In this document: positions 1-6,962 of the stretch, in pieces | How positions within the stretch are numbered: position 1 is the stretch's first letter | Layout of the letters: the number at the start of each line of letters is the position of its first letter | From: an uncultured Desulfobacterales bacterium | Lineage (GTDB): Bacteria > Desulfobacterota > Desulfobacteria > Desulfobacterales > JAFDCJ01 | Direction of reading: 5' to 3' | Length of the DNA stretch: 12,824 bases | NCBI GenBank assembly: GCA_945787595.1 | Contig: CALZJV010000196.1 | Location: 1 to 12,824, forward strand | Made by a program: the position numbers and the translations under genes | Notes under the pieces: generated by a model | Told to the model about the DNA's origin: nothing | Databases searched by the model: none | What the model saw: only the letters and a program-made list of their open reading frames with translations

Positions 1-275
1 CCTTCGATGGCCATTTCCACGGTTCCATGTCCGGTCAGCATGATGACTTCAGTCAATGGTTTCAGGTTCTTAATTTCGCGCAGAACTGCGGTTCCTTCAA
101 TTCCCGGTAAACGCACGTCAAGGATAACCACATCAAAATTGTAGTTTGTTATTTTCTCAATGGCATCCTCACCAGTCAGGGAAGTCGTTACGTCATAGTC
201 GCGCATAGACAATCTTTCAGATAAGGCATCAACAAACTGCTCTTCGTCATCTACAATTAACAAGCGAGCTTTCAT
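1..275 (-). CDS. Response regulator, receiver domain (3' end cut by window edge)
   Basis: Translation from the ATG at 275 gives 91 complete residues of a CheY-like receiver domain before the sequence runs off the window. The acidic pocket is D9-D10 in LLIVDDEEQF, the phospho-acceptor is D53 in ILDVRLPG, and the switch threonine is T81 in MLTGHG; the conserved lysine lies beyond the edge. An AAGGAAAG ribosome site (279-286) supports the start. It should accept phosphate from a histidine kinase, most plausibly the one at 1187-2950 or via the kinase-like protein at 509-1186, both upstream on the same strand. It resembles the receiver in the fusion at 3072-4298 (both have VDDE.EFV/QFV..LSERL and EV.MLTGHG-type blocks), which suggests duplication within the cluster. 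Whether an output domain follows cannot be seen. The 233-bp gap to the preceding gene holds an inverted repeat, so it may have a separate promoter. Confidence 0.92.
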   Translation of the reverse strand, partial: MKARLLIVDDEEQFVDALSERLSMRDYDVTTSLTGEDAIEKITNYNFDVVILDVRLPGIEGTAVLREIKNLKPLTEVIMLTGHGTVEMAIE

Positions 276-384
276 GTTCTTTCCTTCTTTTCAAGATGTT
301 TGGCAAATGATTGAATATTTAAGGTTTGGATTCGCGTTAGTATCTTAACTGTGAATTTTGTGCATTTTATGGCAAAACATTTTC

Positions 385-466
385 GCCACTAAGACACCAA
401 GACACAAAAAATAAATTTAACCAAAAAGTTTCACGTTTCCCTTTGTGTTTTTGTGCCTTTGTGGCT
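385..466. repeat. Imperfect inverted repeat, GCCAC-AAG-CAC type
   Basis: The left arm starting gccactaagacacc and the right arm ending gtgcctttgtggc pair over about 24 positions with four mismatches, separated by about 30 A/T-rich bases. In both arms the sequence has a period-like CAC/AAG pattern. From memory, similar gccac-aag-cac spacers occur dispersed in environmental deltaproteobacterial and planctomycete genomes. Here it lies just after the leftward gene 509-1186, where the transcript could fold into a long hairpin with a T-rich second side, so it may also stop or stabilise that message. A 62-codon frame across it (367-555) is an artefact of the repeat. Confidence 0.7.
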
Positions 467-508
467 ATTTTTTCCGGTTTATCCAGGTTATGATATAAAA
501 TTAAGATT

Positions 509-1186
509 TTACCGACTGAATTCATTGTCAATGTTTTTAGATAGTCGCAGAACAACCTCTTCGCGGCCGTGTTCTACCGTCAAATCCGCCGCCAGCATAG
601 CTGCCAGGTTCTTCACACGATCAGATGGAAAAGTTGCCAACAGCTCCTCAGAGAGACCTGCCAGCCGTCGGAACCGAATTCGAACGCTGTTTTCGGTTTC
701 TTCGACGACCAGTTCAATCCGTTTCTCATCTCCGTTGGCGGACATGGAGAAATCCAGGCACATCCAGAGAAGGTTCATTAATAAAAATGGAGCTGTCAGG
801 ATCGTGACCGGATTTTCCGGCAGCTGCAAATTCACCTTAACACCTCGCATAACGGCAAGTCTGTTTGCCAGGGCCATAAACAGTTCGATGATTTGATTCA
901 GGTCAACCTCGGCGACGGTTTTGTCGATACTGTGAGCGAAGCGATTCATGTTGTTAAGGATCCCATCCGCCCGGCCGATCTGTTTTTGCACCACTGCCGC
1001 CATCGTTTTCAGCCGTGCCGGATCAATCGGTTGCCCCCGGTCCGTCATTAAGGTAAGGTCTTCCAACAGGCCCGCATTCTCATTGATAATCGCTAGTACA
1101 TTTTTAATTTCGTGGGATACCGAAGCCGTTATTTTTCCATAAAACTGGAGACCGGTCTCACCGATGCTATCTAGTTTATCATGCAT
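509..1186 (-). CDS. Histidine-kinase-like phosphotransfer protein, degenerate ATPase domain
   Basis: This 225-residue soluble protein has a convincing HisKA dimerisation helix with an intact H-box: H25 in ASVSHEIKNVLAIINENAG, followed by a second helix to about residue 90. The C-terminal part (about 95-218) has the length and strand pattern of a kinase ATPase domain, but the N-box is replaced by NLLWMCLDF, and no DxGxG or GxGxG box can be found. It is therefore unlikely to bind ATP and could act as a histidine phosphotransfer protein, comparable in principle to ChpT/Spo0B-type pseudo-kinases. Its H-box closely matches that of the kinase encoded just upstream (HEINNPLAIINEKAG), suggesting a duplicated and decayed copy. 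The upstream stop codon (1187-1189) abuts this ATG with no gap, so translation is probably coupled. No signal peptide or membrane segment is seen. The domain call is firm; the phosphotransfer role is inferred. Confidence 0.85.
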   Translation of the reverse strand: MHDKLDSIGETGLQFYGKITASVSHEIKNVLAIINENAGLLEDLTLMTDRGQPIDPARLKTMAAVVQKQIGRADGILNNMNRFAHSIDKTVAEVDLNQIIELFMALANRLAVMRGVKVNLQLPENPVTILTAPFLLMNLLWMCLDFSMSANGDEKRIELVVEETENSVRIRFRRLAGLSEELLATFPSDRVKNLAAMLAADLTVEHGREEVVLRLSKNIDNEFSR

Positions 1187-2950
1187 TTAATTTTCCATTT
1201 TAGGTTCTGTAGAAAAATCCTTTGGGTTGTTTTCGTCCACATCAAGCGGTATTCTGATATTGAAACTAGTCCCTTTGCCAAGTTGGCTTTCAACGCTGAT
1301 TGTCCCTCCGATTTCCTGAACAAGGGCATAGGTTACCGATAAGCTCACGCCGGTTCCGTCATGTCTTGCTTTGGAATAAAAAAACGGATCGAAAATGTGT
1401 TCCAGATCAGACTCCGGTATGCCGGGACCGTTATCAGTAAACGAAATCGTAACAAAATTCTTTCTGTCTTGCACAGCCGTAATTTCAAGGTGGCCGCCAT
1501 CCAGCATGGCACCGATGGCGTTGTTAAACAAATTGAAAAATACCTGCTCCAGTTTGCCACGATCACTCTCAAACTGCGGAAAATTCTTCGATATCTGCAC
1601 CGTGACGGTGATGGATCTATATTCGGCATCTTTGGATAAAACGTTTCTAACCTCGTCTATAATTTCCTTTAAATCGATGATCTGGACGCTCAGATTGAGG
1701 TGCCGGGAAAAATTCAAAAGCCCTCTGGTAACGGCCGCGCAGCGCTGCACCGTGGAAATCACCGAATCCACCAGGTCGATGAGTTTGGGATCTTTGGCAT
1801 AGGTCGCGGTCAGCGTGAATATGTCTTTGATGTGCCCGGCCTTTTCGTTAATGATGGCCAGCGGGTTGTTGATTTCATGGGCCACCCCGGAAGCCAGGCG
1901 CCCCAGGGAGACCATCTTGTTGGCGTACTCCACCTGATGCAGTGTGTCGACCCTTTCTTGGTCGGCTAGGTGGATCTGATTGACCAGATGCGTGGCGACC
2001 CCGAGCGTAACCAGCAGGATCATAATGATGCTTGCCGCCAGTATTGCCGCAAATGCCCAGGTCGTTTTATACCAGGGTTGAATGCGTTCGCTTTGTTCTT
2101 GGATCATCATCAGAATAAATGGGGTGTCCGGTATATGGGCATAACCGATGACGATTCGATCGTTTTTATCATTGATGCTTTCAAAAACCTGCGCCTTGGG
2201 AGAATATTCCGGCAGCGCCATCGGAATTTTATTAAAGACCGGTCCATAATAACGAGAAGGGGTCTGTAACACACCATCGCGGTTGATAATAAAAAGATCT
2301 CCCTTGGCGCCCACATCAATTTGGGCGATGGGTTCCGTGAGCTGTTCCGGCTTGAAAACCGCATGCAGCACGAAAAAGGAGCCGTCCGCCAATTCGCGCT
2401 TGACCGCGAAATCAACATGGGGTTCATTGCGCGGTCCTGTGACCAATTCGCTAATATAGACGCCACGGTCCAAAACTTCACGAAACCAGTGTTGCTGGTT
2501 GAAATCCAGGTCTGCCATTTGATGCGAGCCGGCATGGGATATCTGATTACCGCTGCTGTCGATGACACCCAAATCGATGAAACCACCAAACCGTTTATTG
2601 AGGTTCTCCAGAATGCCAGCCAGGCGGGCAGGGGCCTTCAAGGTTTCCAGCCTATGATCATGGGCAATAAAATCCAGTACCGATTTGCGTTCAGTCAGAA
2701 ACAAGGAAACCGATCGCCAGGAATTCGAAACCAGCTGGGACGTGCGTAGCGCGAGTTCCGACTCAATGGTTTCCATGGTTAGCCGGTATCCGGAAAGGGC
2801 CCAGATGATTAAGGGCACAAGCGCTACTGTCGCCGTCACCAGAATCGCCCGCTTCCAGATCCGCAGGAAGTCAAAGTGGTGTTTGTATGGTCCGGCGGTG
2901 ACGTCTTTGTGATCCAGAAAACCGGGTTTAAATTTTTTAAGTATAGACAT
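1187..2950 (-). CDS. Membrane sensor histidine kinase with Cache-type periplasmic sensor
   Basis: This 587-residue kinase begins with a short cytoplasmic tail and a membrane segment (about 34-54). An extracytoplasmic region of about 240 residues follows, with the look of a double-Cache sensor (LGVIDSSGNQISHAG, WFREVLDRGVYISE, GDLFIINRDGVLQTPSR), then a second membrane segment (about 298-320). No HAMP domain is evident: a short helix leads straight to HisKA with H358 in ASGVAHEINNPLAIINEKAG. The ATPase domain has an N-box (FNLFNNAIGAM, 472-482), DNGPG (506-510), an F-box-like region (IFDPFFYSK) and a GTGVSLS box where GTGLGLS is usual. It should autophosphorylate in response to a small periplasmic ligand, unidentified here. 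The start ATG lacks a strong ribosome site. It sits in a leftward cluster with two receiver proteins and a kinase-like partner, its probable phosphorelay components. Family assignment is secure; ligand and partners are inferred. Confidence 0.93.
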   Translation of the reverse strand: MSILKKFKPGFLDHKDVTAGPYKHHFDFLRIWKRAILVTATVALVPLIIWALSGYRLTMETIESELALRTSQLVSNSWRSVSLFLTERKSVLDFIAHDHRLETLKAPARLAGILENLNKRFGGFIDLGVIDSSGNQISHAGSHQMADLDFNQQHWFREVLDRGVYISELVTGPRNEPHVDFAVKRELADGSFFVLHAVFKPEQLTEPIAQIDVGAKGDLFIINRDGVLQTPSRYYGPVFNKIPMALPEYSPKAQVFESINDKNDRIVIGYAHIPDTPFILMMIQEQSERIQPWYKTTWAFAAILAASIIMILLVTLGVATHLVNQIHLADQERVDTLHQVEYANKMVSLGRLASGVAHEINNPLAIINEKAGHIKDIFTLTATYAKDPKLIDLVDSVISTVQRCAAVTRGLLNFSRHLNLSVQIIDLKEIIDEVRNVLSKDAEYRSITVTVQISKNFPQFESDRGKLEQVFFNLFNNAIGAMLDGGHLEITAVQDRKNFVTISFTDNGPGIPESDLEHIFDPFFYSKARHDGTGVSLSVTYALVQEIGGTISVESQLGKGTSFNIRIPLDVDENNPKDFSTEPKMEN

Positions 2951-2981
2951 GTTTTAAACCATGCATGTAATTTAGACGTTT

Positions 2982-2987
2982 ATTATA
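2982..2987 (-). promoter_or_regulatory. Possible -10 box (TATAAT) upstream of the sensor kinase
   Basis: Read leftwards, a perfect TATAAT lies 31 bp before the kinase ATG, but the -35 region (TTTATT at 17 bp) is poor. It could give the kinase and the kinase-like gene an internal promoter separate from the SulP promoter. The spacer is A/T-rich, so a chance match is possible. Confidence 0.25.
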
Positions 2988-3013
2988 ATAGGCTGATATA
3001 GCGGAATAAACGA

Positions 3014-3056
3014 ATGCCTAAAGTGATCTAATTCATTTCAAATTTTAGCTCATTTT
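3014..3056. repeat. Degenerate copy of GCCTAAAGTG repeat
   Basis: The 17-mer tgcctaaagtgatctaa at 3015-3031 is identical to 10859-10875 in the left arm of the inverted-repeat element before the rhomboid gene. The following ttttagctcatttt is a rough reverse complement of part of it, so this looks like a decayed or short form of the same repeat family, lying between two genes of the signalling cluster. Confidence 0.55.
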
Positions 3057-3071
3057 CTCAATTAAATATCC

Positions 3072-4298
3072 TCAATCCTTTTTGTCCTTCTTCTGCCGTA
3101 TTTTTTCGTTGGCTTTTTGAATCGTTTCACTGAGGACATTGATATCCAGGGGTTTTTGCAGATAGGCAAAAGCGCCCAGCTCCATACATAACTGCCGGTC
3201 TTCTTCGTGACCGTGTCCGGTCAGAATAATGACCTCGATCTCCGGGCGTGTTTCTTTTACTTTCCGCAAAACCTCTAAGCCGTCAACACCGGGCATTTTA
3301 AGATCGACAATGATGACCTCCGGTTCATCCTCTCGGATCAGGTTAAGCGCAGACTCGCCGTCATAGGCGATGGCCGAACCCATATGCCGCATCATCAGTC
3401 GTTCGGACAATGTCTGAACGAATTCGCGCTCATCGTCCACTAATAGCACTTTGGACGGCATTTCAAAATTGTGCTTACGATAGATATCGGTTTTGTGAAA
3501 ATCCTTGCCGATTTTCGTTTCCACCGATTTAACTCCGGCAATCGGTTCGGCGATTGATTTGAGTTCCTCCTGGAGCCGGTTGAGCATGAGTACATGTTTG
3601 TTGATGGTCAACGTAATGGCGCCGTTTTTAGCGCTAGCTTTCACGGTATGTCCCTGCAGAACCAGAGCGACCTCTGTTTCAGCAGCCAGCCGAAAATCCT
3701 GCAGGGCCTGCTTGGATTCGGTTGTCTGCCAGATGATATCCTTGCCGACATATTCCACTATGAAGGCTACCGCATCCTGCACCGACATTTTATCAACCGG
3801 AATGACAATATCATAAAGAGCGGGATCCCAGGGATCATCGTTGCCAAAAAGAGAGTCAATCCAAAATGAACAATCTTCTTCGTGCCTTTGAACAAGCTTG
3901 GCGGCGTCTTTTTCCGATATACCCTGCTGCTCGGCTGCAGCTTCAATTCGGTACTTTTTGGGCGCAATCAAACACACCCTGAGGCAATGGCTGACGGCTG
4001 CGGGGATAAGCTGTCCGGAAAAGCAAGTGATTAAAGCATTGTCGGTGCTGATCAAATCGGCAACCGCCAGTTTGATATAGGCCAGGGACCGCTCTTTTTC
4101 GAGGGTGAAATTATTGAACACCGAAGTTTTGGCGGAGAAGGCCCGTTTAATTTTGCTTTGCGCCATTTCTGAGCGCCGGCTTGCTTCGGCGACAATTTCG
4201 TCGTCGGTAAGGTGCCTGTATCCTGTGTGGGCAATAACCTCCCGGACAACAGGGTCTTCCTGACAGAAACCGCCGCTGAATATGGTAATGATCGGCAT
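3072..4298 (-). CDS. Fusion: cytidylate-kinase-like pseudo-domain, BON-like domain, receiver domain
   Basis: The protein has 408 residues in three parts. Residues 1-185 follow the cytidylate-kinase-like family (Cytidylate_kin2 type): ITIFSGG near the start, TGYRHLTDDEIV, then APKKYRIEAAAEQQGISEKDA and YDIVIPVDKMSVQDAV. The nucleotide-binding loop is degenerate (SGGFCQED, with no GSGGRE or GK[ST]), and the usual basic residue of the lid helix is replaced in EEDCSFW, so kinase activity is doubtful. Residues about 195-268 look like a BON domain (VKASAKNGAITLTINKHV, PIAGVKSVETKI). Residues about 282-400 are a complete receiver: D288-D289, phospho-acceptor D332 in VDLKMPG, T360 and K382. There is no DNA-binding output domain. 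A GGGAGA ribosome site (4304-4309) lies 5 bp before the ATG, and the SulP stop is 15 bp upstream, so the two genes are very likely co-transcribed. It may be a phosphorylation-gated, nucleotide- or membrane-linked effector of SulP; that role is inference. Confidence 0.85.
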   Translation of the reverse strand: MPIITIFSGGFCQEDPVVREVIAHTGYRHLTDDEIVAEASRRSEMAQSKIKRAFSAKTSVFNNFTLEKERSLAYIKLAVADLISTDNALITCFSGQLIPAAVSHCLRVCLIAPKKYRIEAAAEQQGISEKDAAKLVQRHEEDCSFWIDSLFGNDDPWDPALYDIVIPVDKMSVQDAVAFIVEYVGKDIIWQTTESKQALQDFRLAAETEVALVLQGHTVKASAKNGAITLTINKHVLMLNRLQEELKSIAEPIAGVKSVETKIGKDFHKTDIYRKHNFEMPSKVLLVDDEREFVQTLSERLMMRHMGSAIAYDGESALNLIREDEPEVIIVDLKMPGVDGLEVLRKVKETRPEIEVIILTGHGHEEDRQLCMELGAFAYLQKPLDINVLSETIQKANEKIRQKKDKKD

Positions 4299-4313
4299 TT
4301 AATTCTCCCTTTT

Positions 4314-6449
4314 TTAAGATGACCGGGTAATGCGACATACGCTCGTCAACGGACAATTTATTTCTTCCCCGCCCCTATGGGTTTGTGCGTGAATGGCGGA
4401 GATGGCTTTTTCAATGGTCGGATAGATATGATCCTCGCCGATTTTCACGAGCAAATGGGTTTGCCTGAAGACTTTCATGACCGAACGGTTCACCGCGCTC
4501 AAGGAAATATCAATTCCGGCGCTTCTGACCCGATCGACAGTTAAAGATAAGGCTTCTTCTCCGGATGAGTCAATATCACTGATGCTGCCGGCGGAAATGA
4601 TAATGTGTTTGAGATCCGATTTCGATCGCCGGCGATTTCTAATCTGGTCTTCGAGGTAACTGGCGTTAGCGAAAAACAAAGGTCCATCAAAGCGAACCAC
4701 GTCAATATAGCGGCATTCCTGCAACCCGCTGGCTACAGCGTCATGAAGGGTGCGGTCGACGTCCAGGGACAGATCGACGATTTTAGGACGCATGCTTTTA
4801 TAAAGGAAAACGAGGATGGACAGGGCGACGCCTATCATGATGCCCCGGTCCAGGTGAGGTGCGAATGCCAGGGTGCCGATAAAGGTAATGATAGAGATCG
4901 CACCATCGTACCACTGGGCCTGCCATGCATGGATAAAGCCTTTGACATTTATCAGCCCCACGACTGCCATCATGATAATTGCCGCCAATACCGATTGGGG
5001 CAGATGGTAGAAAAGCGGTGTCAGAACCAATAATACCACTACCACAGTCAGACTGGTGAAGACACTGGATAAACCGGAGACAGCTCCGGACTGAAGGTTG
5101 ACGGCCGATCTGGAAAAAGAACCGGAAATCGGGTAACTTTTAGCGACAGCGCCACAAATATTTGCCAGACCCTGGCCGATGAGCTCACGGTTGGGATCAA
5201 GCCTCTGGCCGGTCTTGGCGGCCATTGCCTTGGCAACGGAAATAGCCTCCATAAAGCCCAGCAGTGAAATGATGACCACAAAGGGCAAAAGATGCATGAT
5301 GGTATGATAATCGATATGGGGCAGCGAAAATGAAGGTAGTCCCCGGGGAATATTGCCAACGACATCGCCGCCCCCGATCATTTGTAAACGGTCCGTTTGC
5401 AGGGCGGTGCTACCGACTTTAAGTCGCCAGATGCGGCCGTCACCTTCAGCGTGGCCGGCAATTTCGTTGATCGGATAAAACGCAAGTGCGCCGTCCTTAT
5501 CTCTGACAGCCCCAAAAAGGAAGCTGCGTATCTGCTTGCGGTAGTCGGCGGCGTCCTCTTTATATTGTTCGATTCGCAAGGCCATACGCTCCGCCGCATG
5601 CTTGGTGTCGAGTATTGCGTGCGAATCCAGCGCAGCCCGGTTCACATTGAGCGTCTGTATCAGTTCCGCTCTTTTTTCGGTCATACCCGTGATGGATCCG
5701 ATGGTGTGGTTGTATTTTGTAACCGCCTGTTTGACTTGTTCTGAGTGGATGGCCGCAATATCCGCAGCAATGTTGTTTTCAAACCCAAAACCCCAGGAAA
5801 GACCGGTGGTAGCAACCACGGCCACGAGAACATTCGGAAGCCTTGGTGCTACCCGCTTTAACCCATACATAATAATGAAGGCCAGAGCGCCCATAAACAG
5901 CGTGGGCCAATGGGTATAGTGTCCGGCGGTTTTAAAAACGCGGTAGATCGTTTCGTAATGATGGGGGGCCTTGTCGACATGGATACCGAATAGCTTTGGC
6001 AGCTGTGATGTGGCGATGATAAGAGCCGCTGCATTGGAGAAACCGTTTACCACGGGATGGGAGATGAAGTTGACAACCAGTCCTAATTTTAGCACCCCAA
6101 GGGCGAATTGAAAGACGCCGACCAGCAGCGCCAGCAAAATGGCATACGCAATGTATTGCGAACTTCCGGCGGTGGCCAGAGGCTCGAGGGTTGTGGCGGT
6201 TAGAAGCGATACCACCGCCACCGGCCCGGTGGCCAGCTGGCGGCTGGAGCCCAACAGGGCTGCGACCATCGGCGGTAGTAAGGAGGCGTAGAGTCCGTAA
6301 TAGGGCGGCAGCCCGGCTAGTTCAGCGTAGGCCATGGACTGGGGGATGAGCACCAGCGCCACTGTCAGCCCCGCCAAAATATCCATTTTCAGGCCGGTGC
6401 CGCCATAGCCGTGCGGCCATTCGATATATGAAAAGATGCTTTTCATCAT
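4314..6449 (-). CDS. SulP family inorganic anion transporter with STAS domain
   Basis: This 711-residue inner-membrane transporter belongs to the SLC26/SulP family, which moves sulfate, bicarbonate or related anions. The N-terminal signature is clear (DILAGLTVALVLIPQSMAYAELAGLPPYYGLYASLLPP, about 23-60), with about ten to twelve hydrophobic segments to residue 550 and a SulP core motif SYPISGSFSRSAVN (438-451). A cytoplasmic STAS domain follows (about 578-690) with S628 in DIDSSGEEAL. Unusually, about 135 residues (roughly 226-362) of hydrophilic, partly helical sequence sit between GFGFEN and GNIPRGLPSF, where typical family members have only a short loop. A second ATG three bases downstream (6446) is equally possible, and the ribosome site is weak. 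It heads the leftward signalling cluster, so its transport or regulation is probably tied to the phosphorelay. In a sulfate reducer sulfate is a reasonable substrate, but bicarbonate cannot be excluded. Confidence 0.93.
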   Translation of the reverse strand: MMKSIFSYIEWPHGYGGTGLKMDILAGLTVALVLIPQSMAYAELAGLPPYYGLYASLLPPMVAALLGSSRQLATGPVAVVSLLTATTLEPLATAGSSQYIAYAILLALLVGVFQFALGVLKLGLVVNFISHPVVNGFSNAAALIIATSQLPKLFGIHVDKAPHHYETIYRVFKTAGHYTHWPTLFMGALAFIIMYGLKRVAPRLPNVLVAVVATTGLSWGFGFENNIAADIAAIHSEQVKQAVTKYNHTIGSITGMTEKRAELIQTLNVNRAALDSHAILDTKHAAERMALRIEQYKEDAADYRKQIRSFLFGAVRDKDGALAFYPINEIAGHAEGDGRIWRLKVGSTALQTDRLQMIGGGDVVGNIPRGLPSFSLPHIDYHTIMHLLPFVVIISLLGFMEAISVAKAMAAKTGQRLDPNRELIGQGLANICGAVAKSYPISGSFSRSAVNLQSGAVSGLSSVFTSLTVVVVLLVLTPLFYHLPQSVLAAIIMMAVVGLINVKGFIHAWQAQWYDGAISIITFIGTLAFAPHLDRGIMIGVALSILVFLYKSMRPKIVDLSLDVDRTLHDAVASGLQECRYIDVVRFDGPLFFANASYLEDQIRNRRRSKSDLKHIIISAGSISDIDSSGEEALSLTVDRVRSAGIDISLSAVNRSVMKVFRQTHLLVKIGEDHIYPTIEKAISAIHAQTHRGGEEINCPLTSVCRITRSS

Positions 6450-6515
6450 GCAGTTTTCATCTAAACGGAGATGTCCCCTCCCTCGTGATTGAAAAATTGA
6501 CTGAGTTATCGATCA

Positions 6516-6544
6516 GTTTTACGATTATCAATCAGCACGGTCAA
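6516..6544 (-). promoter_or_regulatory. Possible sigma-70-type promoter for the SulP cluster
   Basis: Read leftwards, TTGACC (6539-6544), a 17-base spacer and TAAAAC (6516-6521) lie about 70 bp before the SulP ATG. The -35 box is good and the -10 box mediocre. An imperfect ACTGA/TCAGT dyad overlaps the downstream side. The location is right for a cluster promoter, but the match alone is weak. Confidence 0.3.
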
Positions 6545-6570
6545 GATTAATTTTAGGATGGATAACCTTT

Positions 6571-6600
6571 CACAGTTCAAAGGTTCTGGATTCAGGGTTC
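6571..6600. repeat. GTTCAGG-type dispersed repeat
   Basis: The stretch contains gttcaaaggttctgg followed by attcagggttcag, closely resembling 8305-8325 (ggttcaaaggttcagg). It belongs to the GTTCAGG-like repeats that recur in the spacers of this window (6776, 8290, 8461, 12799). Confidence 0.6.
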
Positions 6601-6673
6601 AGCCCCGCCGCTGGCCAGAAAAGCGGCCAGTTTGATCGAATAGAAAACTTAACGAAATGCAATTCTATCTTTT

Positions 6674-6751
6674 TGACAGGATCAACAGGATGGACAGGAT
6701 ATATAGTTATACTAAAACAAAATAATCCTGATAATCCTGTAAATCCTGTCT
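6674..6751. repeat. ACAGGAT inverted repeat with 9-base periodicity
   Basis: The left arm repeats acaggat three times at 8-10-base steps (gacaggatca, acaggatgg, acaggat). The right arm is its reverse complement built the same way (aatcctgat, aatcctgta, aatcctgtc). The arms are separated by about 24 A/T-rich bases and would form a long hairpin. From memory, this sequence type is common as a dispersed spacer repeat in environmental bacterial genomes. Confidence 0.75.
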
Positions 6752-6775
6752 AAATTAATGAAGTTTCATACGAGC

Positions 6776-6850
6776 GTTCAGAGGTTCAGGTTTCAGCTAG
6801 ATTTCTGTCATCCGACCTCTGAGCTCTGAAATCTGTCATCTGTCCTCTTT
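6776..6850. repeat. GTTCAGG / CTCTGTCATC composite repeat
   Basis: The stretch begins gttcagaggttcagg and continues into two copies of tctgtcatc (6804-6812 and 6832-6840) around cctctgagctctgaaat. It is low-complexity, non-coding and similar in style to the other GTTCAG repeats here. Confidence 0.55.
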
Positions 6851-6934
6851 TCTCGGACATTTGAAACCTTAAGCCGGCTTGTTGCCGGCCGGCCTCCGGA
6901 AAATCTCCGATCGCTGCTCTTGGTTAGCCGTTGT

Positions 6935-6962
6935 TTGACACAGGTAAAAAAGTATTTATATT
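6935..6962 (+). promoter_or_regulatory. Sigma-70-type promoter for the PEP-binding-like gene
   Basis: A perfect TTGACA (6935-6940), a 16-base A-rich spacer and TATATT (6957-6962) lie 88 bp before the ATG at 7051, predicting a leader of roughly 80 bases. This is the best promoter match in the window, and it sits correctly before a gene with no upstream neighbour on its strand. Confidence 0.6.

Noticed and set aside
453..896. Rightward open frame of 147 codons
   Set aside because: It lies antisense to the kinase-like gene at 509-1186, begins inside the inverted repeat, and its protein is serine/arginine-rich with no domain or ribosome site.
2110..2589. Leftward open frame of 159 codons inside the sensor kinase gene
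   Set aside because: It is in another frame of the same strand across the well-recognised Cache region and shows no protein-like pattern.
6611..6630. CTGGCC/GGCCAG hairpin as the end of a missed gene
   Set aside because: No coding frame precedes it; it lies in a repeat-rich spacer and only three Ts follow.
6674..6751. ACAGGAT copies as a CRISPR array
   Set aside because: The repeat units are 7-9 bases, contiguous and inverted about a centre; there are no spacers of 30 or more bases and no cas genes.
6873..6889. GCCGGC hairpin as a terminator
   Set aside because: No gene ends before it on either strand and no T-run follows.
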